Origin: Chitinophaga pinensis
GTDB taxonomy: Bacteria; Bacteroidota; Bacteroidia; Chitinophagales; Chitinophagaceae
Direction: 5' to 3'
DNA length: 9,132 bases
Assembly (NCBI GenBank): GCA_945872805.1
Contig: CAMCBE010000053.1
Coordinates: 1 to 9,132 of the forward strand
The notes beneath the pieces were generated by a model, which ran no database searches, was not told the DNA's origin, and saw only the letters and a program-made list of their open reading frames with translations. Numbering within the stretch: position 1 is the first letter of the stretch; the number at the start of each line of letters is the position of its first letter. The translations under genes were made by a program, and so were the position numbers. Positions 1 to 5,700 of the stretch are shown here, piece after piece.

Positions 1-394
1 AAATAGCACGGGCTTGATAGCCCGTTATACGCCCATAAGGTGGTCGAAACAACGTTGTTTTAATGAGTCCTTGAGCTTCTGCTACATCATTAGCATATTC
101 ATGGGCAGGAGTCTTCCATCCATTCAAATGATGTTGAGTATGATTACCAATGGTGTGACCAGCCGCTAAAATTTGTTCAACAACCCTAGGATATTGCTTG
201 ACCCGATCTCCAATGCAAAAAAAGGTGGCCTTAGCGTTATACTCATTTAATAAATCCAATACACGGGGAGTAATATCAGGATGAGGCCCATCATCAAAAG
301 TCAAAAACAACTCGTTAGAGGGAGATTCAATTCGCCAAACTCTTCTTGGATAGAGTTTCTGAATAAATCGGGGAACCCGAGCGGGGATGATCAT
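1..394 (-). CDS. Polysaccharide deacetylase (NodB-like), C-terminus cut off by window edge
   Basis: This is the first 131 residues of a carbohydrate esterase family 4 protein, read leftward and running off the window without a stop. The family removes N- or O-acetyl groups from polysaccharides such as peptidoglycan, chitin oligomers or xylan using a divalent metal. All the motifs expected in this part are visible: TFDDGP at residues 32-37 (catalytic Asp and metal-binding Asp), the metal-binding histidines in GNHTQHH at 82-88 (H84 and H88), and FRPPYG at 116-121. The later motifs lie outside the window. The start is ATG at 394, which overlaps the TGA stop of engB as ATGA and so suggests translational coupling. 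No signal peptide or membrane segment is visible at the N-terminus, so the site of action is unclear. The family assignment is secure; the substrate cannot be told. Confidence 0.9.
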   Translation of the reverse strand, partial: MIIPARVPRFIQKLYPRRVWRIESPSNELFLTFDDGPHPDITPRVLDLLNEYNAKATFFCIGDRVKQYPRVVEQILAAGHTIGNHTQHHLNGWKTPAHEYANDVAEAQGLIKTTLFRPPYGRITGYQARAI

Positions 395-1041
395 GCATCC
401 TTATTTTTAAATTTCTCAAAAGCCTCCTTATTCATTTCCTCGATTAAAGTCACTAAATCGGCTTTCCCTGTTTTCTTCTCTGCACTGGTAACCAATATGG
501 GCGGGAGTTCTACCCATGTTTTTTTCATGGCTTCTGCAAACTGACGCACGTGGGCACTTACAACCTTTTGAGTTTCTTTATCCGATTTTGTGAATACAAT
601 AGCAAATGGAACCTTCCACTCACCCATCTTATTTACAAAATCAAGGTCAAGCTGCTGAGGAGTATGCCTTGAATCAACCAATACAAAAAGATTAATCAGA
701 TTTTCCCTAGAACGAACATATTCACCAATCATCTTCTCCCAACTCTTTCGCTTCGATGCAGAAACTTTGGCAAAACCATATCCTGGAAGATCAACCAAAT
801 ACCATTGCAGTAATGGAGCATGCTCTTTCGCCCTACTCTCTATAAAAAAATGATTTATCAGTTGAGTCTTCCCTGGAGTGCCGGAAGTCTTCGCTAAATT
901 CTTAATCCCTGTAATCATATTAATCAACGAGGATTTGCCCACATTACTACGACCGATAAATGCATATTCTGGTCGATCTGGCTTAGGGCAAGCTGTATGA
1001 TCTGGATTACTGATGATGTATGTCGCCTTGGTAAAGATCAT
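391..1041 (-). CDS. engB: Ribosome biogenesis GTP-binding protein YsxC/YihA (EngB)
   Basis: This is a 216-residue TrmE-Era-EngA-EngB-Septin-like GTPase, a cytoplasmic protein needed for late 50S ribosomal subunit assembly in other bacteria. The G motifs appear in order: G1 GRSNVGKSS (30-38), a G2-like region SGTPGKTQ (53-60), G3 DLPGYG (84-89), G4 TKSD (151-154) and G5 SAE (187-188 region). A small hydrophilic insertion of about ten residues (roughly 69-79) precedes the WYLVDLPG strand. I chose ATG at 1041 because family members usually begin a few residues before the A-x-Y/F-V/I-x-S segment, here MIFTKATYIIS. The frame stays open to an ATG at 1107, which would add 22 residues (238 in total) and place both divergent starts on one CATG. 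Its stop overlaps the downstream deacetylase start. Identity is near certain; the exact start is less so. Confidence 0.95.
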   Translation of the reverse strand: MIFTKATYIISNPDHTACPKPDRPEYAFIGRSNVGKSSLINMITGIKNLAKTSGTPGKTQLINHFFIESRAKEHAPLLQWYLVDLPGYGFAKVSASKRKSWEKMIGEYVRSRENLINLFVLVDSRHTPQQLDLDFVNKMGEWKVPFAIVFTKSDKETQKVVSAHVRQFAEAMKKTWVELPPILVTSAEKKTGKADLVTLIEEMNKEAFEKFKNKDA

Positions 1042-1091
1042 GGATTGGTTGAGATTTATAAAAGCTTTAAGACCTAAAGTGGCTAATTTGA

Positions 1092-1099
1092 CTATTTTT
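1092..1099 (+). promoter_or_regulatory. Putative Bacteroidota -7 promoter element for ubiE
   Basis: TATTTTTG is an exact match to the Bacteroidota -7 consensus TAnnTTTG. It ends only 6 bases before the ATG of ubiE at 1106, so a start of transcription 4-8 bases downstream would give a leaderless or almost leaderless message. I do not find a clean -33 TTTG at the usual distance; the nearest is TTTA at 1066-1069. The match is seen in the sequence; promoter function is inferred. Confidence 0.4.
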
Positions 1100-1105
1100 G
1101 TAGTC

Positions 1106-1849
1106 ATGGGAAAATTCGCTCACGATACTGTCGTTCCTGATATTGCATCAAATTTATCGAAAAAAGAGCAGGTGGCACTCATGTTCAACAGAATTGCTCC
1201 TCAATACGACTTTCTTAACCGGTTTTTATCCGCTGGCATTGACATTAGTTGGAGAAAAAAGGCATTAGGAGCCCTCAAAAGCATTAATCCGCAGGTGATT
1301 TTGGATGTAGCAACCGGCACTGCAGACGTGGCAATCCTTGCCACTAAACTACTTGGTCCTAAAAAAATCATCGGAATTGACATCTCTGAAGGCATGCTTG
1401 ACCTAGGAAGAAAAAAAATCAGAGAAGCACAACTGGAAAATACCATCGAGCTACAATTAGGAGATAGTGAGGCGCTGAATTTTGCTGATAATTCATTCGA
1501 TGCGGTCACCGTTTCATTTGGCGTGAGAAATTTTCAACATCTTGAAAAAGGTCTTTCTGAAATAAATAGGGTACTAAAGCCATGCGGCAAACTGGTCGTG
1601 TTGGAATTTTCTCGTCCTTCACTTCCCGTTATCCAACAAATTTACAACCTCTATATGTCAATTGTAGCTCCAGGAATGGGACGACTATTTTCAAAAAACA
1701 GAGACGCTTATCAATACCTAAACGATTCAGTTCAAAAATTCCCGGAAGGAAAAGAATTCATCCAAATTCTTTCATCCACTGGGTTTAGCAATACCTCATT
1801 CAACAGACTTAGCTTAGGAATATGCAGCATATACATAGGCGAAAAATAA
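1106..1849 (+). CDS. ubiE: Demethylmenaquinone methyltransferase (UbiE/MenG)
   Basis: This 247-residue class I SAM-dependent methyltransferase performs the C-methylation of demethylmenaquinone to menaquinone, the last step of menaquinone synthesis. Motifs seen are KKEQVALMFNRIAPQYDFLN (19-38), typical of the UbiE N-terminus, the SAM-binding loop LDVATGTADVA (66-76), the acidic end of strand 2 in GID (90-92), DNSFDAVTVSFGVRN (128-142), and the family signature RVLKPCGKLVVLEFSRP (155-171). The loop has Ala where many homologues have Gly (GTGD), which is minor. The frame is open upstream to an ATG at 1013, but MGKFAHDTVVP at 1106 is the usual beginning in Bacteroidota. Bacteroidota generally use menaquinone, so the MenG role is more likely than ubiquinone synthesis. 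It is divergent from engB and its 3' end overlaps porT by 28 bases, implying cotranscription. Confidence 0.96.
   Translation: MGKFAHDTVVPDIASNLSKKEQVALMFNRIAPQYDFLNRFLSAGIDISWRKKALGALKSINPQVILDVATGTADVAILATKLLGPKKIIGIDISEGMLDLGRKKIREAQLENTIELQLGDSEALNFADNSFDAVTVSFGVRNFQHLEKGLSEINRVLKPCGKLVVLEFSRPSLPVIQQIYNLYMSIVAPGMGRLFSKNRDAYQYLNDSVQKFPEGKEFIQILSSTGFSNTSFNRLSLGICSIYIGEK
1149..1156 (-). promoter_or_regulatory. Putative Bacteroidota -7 promoter element for engB
   Basis: On the minus strand this reads TAAATTTG, an exact match to TAnnTTTG. It lies inside the 5' end of ubiE and would start an engB message around 1142-1145. That leaves a leader of about 100 bases to the ATG at 1041, or about 35 bases to the ATG at 1107. 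No good -33 element is visible, and in AT-rich DNA such octamers can occur by chance. Confidence 0.25.
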
Positions 1850-2556
1850 TATCACTTACCATATGCCTTTTCATCATGCTGTCATCCTATGCTCAGCATG
1901 GGATAGAATTGAATCTCCCCGACCATGATGAAAAAAAATACTATTTTGGCATTGTGTTAGGCTATAACTCTTCTCATTATAACATTACACATCATCCCTA
2001 TTTTCTTGATCGAGACACGGTTCAGACAGTTAATTCTAAAAATAGTGGCCGTATACATCTAGGCATCATGGCCACTTACCAACTCTCAAAACACCTCGAT
2101 TTCCGTTTCTACCCATTGAACCTCATATTTAGTGAAAAGAAATTTGGATACTCCCTACGCTATCCAAATGAACAAAGCACTACATATGAAAAGCAAAACG
2201 TAGAATCCATTGTAATGAGCTTCCCGTTGCAAGTGAGGCTAAAAAGCGACCGAATAAAAAATTTTCGAGTCTATACCCTTGCTGGAATGAAATACGACTT
2301 TGACTTAGCAAGCAATTCAGGTGCGCGAAATTCCGATAACATCGTCAAGGTAAATAAAACAGACTACGGTATTGAGGGAGGGGTCGGCTTCCAATTTTTC
2401 TTCCCCTACTTCATCTTATCTCCAGAGATAAAATTCAGCTATGGACTTACCAATGTACATAGCCGAGATGAAAAATTAATCTACTCCAATGTCATTGATA
2501 AAATGAACAGCAGAATGATTCTCTTCTCCCTGCATTTTGAAGGAGGGGGGAAATGA
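1822..2556 (+). CDS. porT: PorT-like outer-membrane beta-barrel protein (type IX secretion)
   Basis: This 244-residue secreted protein has an N-terminal signal peptide: basic MQHIHRRK, a hydrophobic core at 9-21, and a likely cleavage near SSYAQ (21-25). The mature part has alternating beta-strand patterns, paired aromatic residues and a short final strand ending in FSLHFEGGGK, as expected of a small outer-membrane barrel. Length, signal peptide and position directly after ubiE match PorT, a protein required for type IX secretion in Porphyromonas and Flavobacterium; the ubiE-porT neighbourhood is one I recall from several Bacteroidota. The start at 1822 lies inside the ubiE reading frame (28-base overlap), and it is the only start that gives a complete signal peptide. 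No other secretion gene is in the window, so PorT rests on context plus overall features; a generic PorT-family barrel is the alternative. Confidence 0.75.
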   Translation: MQHIHRRKIISLTICLFIMLSSYAQHGIELNLPDHDEKKYYFGIVLGYNSSHYNITHHPYFLDRDTVQTVNSKNSGRIHLGIMATYQLSKHLDFRFYPLNLIFSEKKFGYSLRYPNEQSTTYEKQNVESIVMSFPLQVRLKSDRIKNFRVYTLAGMKYDFDLASNSGARNSDNIVKVNKTDYGIEGGVGFQFFFPYFILSPEIKFSYGLTNVHSRDEKLIYSNVIDKMNSRMILFSLHFEGGGK

Positions 2557-2598
2557 GTGAGAAGTTAGAGGATAGAGGTTAGGAGTTAGGAGTTATTT
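2557..2598. repeat. Heptanucleotide tandem repeat array A (GTTAGRR, 6 units)
   Basis: Beginning at the base after the porT stop, six consecutive 7-base units can be read: GTGAGAA, GTTAGAG, GATAGAG, GTTAGGA, GTTAGGA and GTTATTT. The consensus is GTTAGRR, with the middle units best conserved. Four bases (CATA) separate it from array B. A 7-base period is not compatible with coding, and no gene is seen here. Its role is unknown. Confidence 0.8.
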
Positions 2599-2602
2599 CA
2601 TA

Positions 2603-2658
2603 AAAGCGTTCAGCGCAAAGCGCTAAGCGTAAAGCGTGATGCGCTCAGCGTAAAGCGT
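2603..2658. repeat. Heptanucleotide tandem repeat array B (AAAGCGT, 8 units)
   Basis: Eight uninterrupted 7-base units run up to the base before the stop codon of the minus-strand barrel gene: AAAGCGT, TCAGCGC, AAAGCGC, TAAGCGT, AAAGCGT, GATGCGC, TCAGCGT and AAAGCGT. Bases 4-6 are GCG in all eight, and base 7 is always a pyrimidine. Within it AGCGC-AAA-GCGCT (2612-2624) can form a 5-bp hairpin with a 3-base loop. It lies between two convergent genes, so a role in ending transcription is possible, but there is no T-run next to the hairpin. Confidence 0.85.
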
Positions 2659-4323
2659 TTAATAATCATACTCCCTTCGTTGCATATTCCATCGAATCCC
2701 AACTGAACCAAATACATTATTGGCTAACTGACCTGCCTTACGTAAATAAAGATTTCCTTCTACAAAAAAATTCTCTTTCACTTCGTAGGCCATCCACAAA
2801 TTTACATTCAGGTTCTTAACACTTACAGGTGACCCATATTGATATCCATCAAAGGTCGCGCGTGTTTCATTTGATAAAAAGATATTATTTCCGAAATTTT
2901 TACCAGCGGTATCTACCCCACTCTGCCAGTAAATCGCCTTGGCTTGCAAAGTCCATTTAGGAAGAGGCTGCAAACGCATAATTGCAATATACTCGCGGAT
3001 ATTAGACATTAACGGATGGGCTATAGGTTGATTATAATGGGTATAATTAGCGATGGTATCAAAATGAGAATACGTAAATGGCCTAATCCAATTCGCTTCC
3101 AATTGGAAGTCTAAATTTTTAATCCCTAATGCGTCTATATACTTCAACCCGCCCTGAAAGGCCCATTTATTACCCCACCATCCATTACGTTGCCTGATGT
3201 ATTTCATATTAAATTCATCAATCAATACTTGGCCATATAGCTGAACACGCTTATTTATATTTGCTTTGGCGTCAAATCCGACGAATGAATTATCTGGACT
3301 ACCCACTTGCAATTCAGCAACACGTAAAAACATCACAGGATTTAAATAACTAAATTCAAAATGGTCTTGTCGGCCAAAAACAATACTCTCAAAAAGTCCA
3401 ATGGTTAACCATTTTGGAGCATTGAAACTAATATGATGAATTACCGCATATTTTTTGGGAAACAATGTGTCCTTATCCACCCTTCGTGTGTACTGAGAGG
3501 TTAATTCCATAATTCGACTCATATAATTGAAGCGTCCTGCATGAAGATTGAGATTCAAAAACAGATGACTATTTGAATAATCACTTATGAATAAACTTCG
3601 GTATCCACTGCCCATGAATAACTTATCATACCCAAATTGAACATCAATAAATTTTGCGGCATTAAAAAACACTGAACCTCTTGCATCAAAATAATCATAC
3701 CCGGTTTGTTTAAACCGCTTATATAAACCAGCCCCAGGAACTGCACGAAATTCTTCAACACGATCTCTCACAAACAAGGGTGGCTTCTCTTGGGTCTCCG
3801 TTAAATAGGCATGAAAGCCGATTTTACCTGCTATAAGAGACCTCACCACGGCTCCTCGCGTATTCAAATAAAGTAACTTATCGGAGAAATCATCATGAAT
3901 CGCCTGTAATTGAAGAACAGGATTCAAGGCTAGAAAAAAATCCTTTTGATCAATTAATAACAAATTAGCGGGGTCTCTATAAAATGATTTCAGCATTGGC
4001 TGCTTACTTTTGAATGCGCTAGAATCATGGCTAACCCATTCTATGTTGTTCAACATAGAACGCGACATGTTATAACGATCAACTGGAGTTAACGAAATGT
4101 GCCTACCGCTATCCTGTGCTCGTTGGAGCGAAGCAACCCAAGACTTTCGACTAAATGGCTTCAAAAAGGAAAAATTGATGGAAGGGTCAGTTTGCATTTT
4201 TATTTCCAGTCTATCCATCAATATATTCTCTTTTGACCCCTGAGGAAGAAGTGTAGATTGACTAGTAGAAACAAGGGGGAAAATAAAAATAAAGACGACT
4301 AAAAAGGATTTAATAATTTGCAT
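2659..4323 (-). CDS. Wzi/RemB-like outer-membrane beta-barrel protein
   Basis: This 554-residue protein has a clear signal peptide (MQIIKSFLVVFIFIFPLVSTSQS, 1-23) followed by a long stretch rich in alternating aromatic and polar strands, ending in an SVGIRWNMQRREYDY tail. I read it as a member of the capsule-assembly Wzi family, an outer-membrane barrel that in Escherichia coli binds capsule; in Flavobacterium the related RemB is a cell-surface gliding-motility adhesin. Supporting parts are FFLALNPVLQLQ after the N-terminal region, the RGSVFFNAAKFIDVQFGYDKLFMGSGYRSLFISD block, and the FEFSYLNPVMFLR block. The frame is open to ATGs at 4347 and 4365, but ATG at 4323 puts the signal peptide at the N-terminus. 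It diverges from pyrC and converges on porT. The family call is from pattern recall; whether the protein serves capsule, gliding or something else cannot be told. Confidence 0.75.
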   Translation of the reverse strand: MQIIKSFLVVFIFIFPLVSTSQSTLLPQGSKENILMDRLEIKMQTDPSINFSFLKPFSRKSWVASLQRAQDSGRHISLTPVDRYNMSRSMLNNIEWVSHDSSAFKSKQPMLKSFYRDPANLLLIDQKDFFLALNPVLQLQAIHDDFSDKLLYLNTRGAVVRSLIAGKIGFHAYLTETQEKPPLFVRDRVEEFRAVPGAGLYKRFKQTGYDYFDARGSVFFNAAKFIDVQFGYDKLFMGSGYRSLFISDYSNSHLFLNLNLHAGRFNYMSRIMELTSQYTRRVDKDTLFPKKYAVIHHISFNAPKWLTIGLFESIVFGRQDHFEFSYLNPVMFLRVAELQVGSPDNSFVGFDAKANINKRVQLYGQVLIDEFNMKYIRQRNGWWGNKWAFQGGLKYIDALGIKNLDFQLEANWIRPFTYSHFDTIANYTHYNQPIAHPLMSNIREYIAIMRLQPLPKWTLQAKAIYWQSGVDTAGKNFGNNIFLSNETRATFDGYQYGSPVSVKNLNVNLWMAYEVKENFFVEGNLYLRKAGQLANNVFGSVGIRWNMQRREYDY

Positions 4324-4345
4324 ACAATATCTAATATTATCAGTC

Positions 4346-5689
4346 ATGTCGAAAATAATCATCAAAAATACCCAGATTGTAAACGAAGGTCGAATTTATA
4401 ATGCAGATGTCCTTATTGGCAATCAACGAATTTTAAAAATAGATCGGGTAATCGATAATAAATATAAAGCCAGGGAGATTAATGGGGAAAACAAATACCT
4501 ATTACCGGGACTAATCGACGATCAAGTGCATTTCAGGGAACCAGGACTTACCCATAAGGCCACCATACATACCGAGTCTATTGCAGCCATTGCCGGCGGC
4601 ACAACAAGCTTTATGGAAATGCCGAATACGAAACCAGCTGCCCTCACCCAAGAATTGCTTGAGGAAAAATATGCCATTGCGGCTAATTCATCTCCTGCAA
4701 ATTATTCTTTTTTCATGGGTACCTCAAACGAAAATGAAGAAGAAGTACTTAAAACAAATGATAAAAAAGAACAGGTATGCGGTATAAAAATTTTTATGGG
4801 CTCTTCTACTGGAAATATGCTTGTAGATAACCACTTAACGTTAGATAACATCTTTAGAAAAAGCGAATTACTTATTGCAACACATTGTGAAGACGAACGA
4901 ATCATTAAATCGAACCTTGAACGAATTCAGTCAGAGAAAGAAATTCTTGAAGCATCAGATCATCCTCGAATCAGGGATGTAGAAGGTTGCTTTGAATCAT
5001 CCTTGATGGCAATACAACTTGCTAAAAGAAACAATACCCGACTGCACATATTGCATATTTCAACAGCAAAAGAACTTCAGCTATTCAGCAATATGATTCC
5101 ATTGGAAGACAAGCGAATCACTAGTGAAGTATGTGTTCATCATCTTCACTTTACGGCAGATGATTACGCATTACTTGGCAATAAAATAAAATGCAACCCC
5201 GCCATAAAATCAAAAGAGAATAAAGAAGCACTTTGGGAAGCATTGTTAGACGATCGACTTGATGTGATAGCAACCGATCATGCTCCTCATACGATGGAAG
5301 AAAAATTCGGTACCTATGCAAATTCACATGCAGGCCTTCCCCTTGTACAACACAGCCTCCAGCTGATGTTACATTATCATAAACAAGGAAAAATATCACT
5401 TGAGAAGATTGTACAAAAAACAAGTCATAGTGTGGCCACATGCTTCAATATCAAGGAGAGAGGATTTATCCGAGAAGGAAATTATGCAGACCTGGTATTG
5501 GTAGACTTAAACAAACAAATGACTATTGCAAAAGAAAATATTTTATACAAATGTGGATGGAGTCCGCTAGAAGGATTTACAATGCCCGCAACAATTGAAA
5601 AAACATTTGTAAATGGCTTTCCAGTATACGAAAATAACCAAGTTGATACTAGCTATCGAGGCATGCGATTAGCATTCGACCGAAAATAA
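4346..5689 (+). CDS. pyrC: Dihydroorotase
   Basis: This 447-residue amidohydrolase catalyses reversible ring closure of carbamoyl-aspartate to dihydroorotate, the third step of pyrimidine synthesis, in the cytoplasm. It has the signature LPGLIDDQVHFREPGLTHKA (53-72), AGGTTSFMEMPNTKP (83-97), the GIKIFMGSSTGNML segment (146-159, K148 a candidate metal-bridging lysine), ATHCE (178-182, H180), LHILHIST (233-240, H236), and ATDHAPH (309-315, D311 the catalytic/metal Asp). The substrate-binding Arg and Asn residues are present in FREPG and MPNT. In the first motif the usual D-x-H-x-H reads D-D-Q60-V-H62, so one expected metal His is Gln; I recall the same DDQVHFREPG in Porphyromonas and Bacteroides dihydroorotases. 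The start at 4346 is the first ATG and gives the expected N-terminal strand. A short MutS paralogue follows after 11 bases, probably in the same transcript. Confidence 0.95.
   Translation: MSKIIIKNTQIVNEGRIYNADVLIGNQRILKIDRVIDNKYKAREINGENKYLLPGLIDDQVHFREPGLTHKATIHTESIAAIAGGTTSFMEMPNTKPAALTQELLEEKYAIAANSSPANYSFFMGTSNENEEEVLKTNDKKEQVCGIKIFMGSSTGNMLVDNHLTLDNIFRKSELLIATHCEDERIIKSNLERIQSEKEILEASDHPRIRDVEGCFESSLMAIQLAKRNNTRLHILHISTAKELQLFSNMIPLEDKRITSEVCVHHLHFTADDYALLGNKIKCNPAIKSKENKEALWEALLDDRLDVIATDHAPHTMEEKFGTYANSHAGLPLVQHSLQLMLHYHKQGKISLEKIVQKTSHSVATCFNIKERGFIREGNYADLVLVDLNKQMTIAKENILYKCGWSPLEGFTMPATIEKTFVNGFPVYENNQVDTSYRGMRLAFDRK
4363..4370 (-). promoter_or_regulatory. Putative -7 promoter element for the Wzi-like gene
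   Basis: On the minus strand this reads TATTTTTG, matching TAnnTTTG exactly and identical to the octamer before ubiE. Transcription would start near 4356, giving a leader of about 30 bases to the ATG at 4323; the longer starts at 4365 and 4347 would then be untranscribed or extremely close to the 5' end, which supports the 4323 start. A one-mismatch -33 (TTCG on the minus strand, 4391-4394) lies 20 bases upstream. The element sits inside the first codons of pyrC. Confidence 0.4.
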
Positions 5690-5700
5690 TCTGGATAAAC

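Noticed and set aside
8..25. Perfect 7-bp inverted repeat with a 4-base loop (ACGGGCT-TGAT-AGCCCGT)
   Set aside because: It lies inside the deacetylase coding region just after the RPPYG motif, has no T-run, and is best explained by codon content.
281..544. Plus-strand open frame of 87 codons
   Set aside because: It crosses the antisense of both the deacetylase and engB, whose motifs are clear on the minus strand.
1013..1105. N-terminal extension of ubiE from ATG 1013
   Set aside because: The extra 31 residues resemble no known UbiE start, and homologues begin at the MGKFAHDTVVP equivalent.
2557..2658. Possible CRISPR array or REP-like element
   Set aside because: Units are 7 bases with no spacers; this is a simple tandem repeat.
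3476..3484. TTATCCACC, one base from a DnaA box
   Set aside because: It is single, inside the Wzi-like coding region, and there is no dnaA, dnaN or AT-rich unwinding context.
4311..4320. TAATAATTTG as a plus-strand -7 element for pyrC
   Set aside because: The spacing between TA and TTTG is off by one base from TAnnTTTG (TA-A-TTTG), and no -33 element is visible, so support is too weak to list it.
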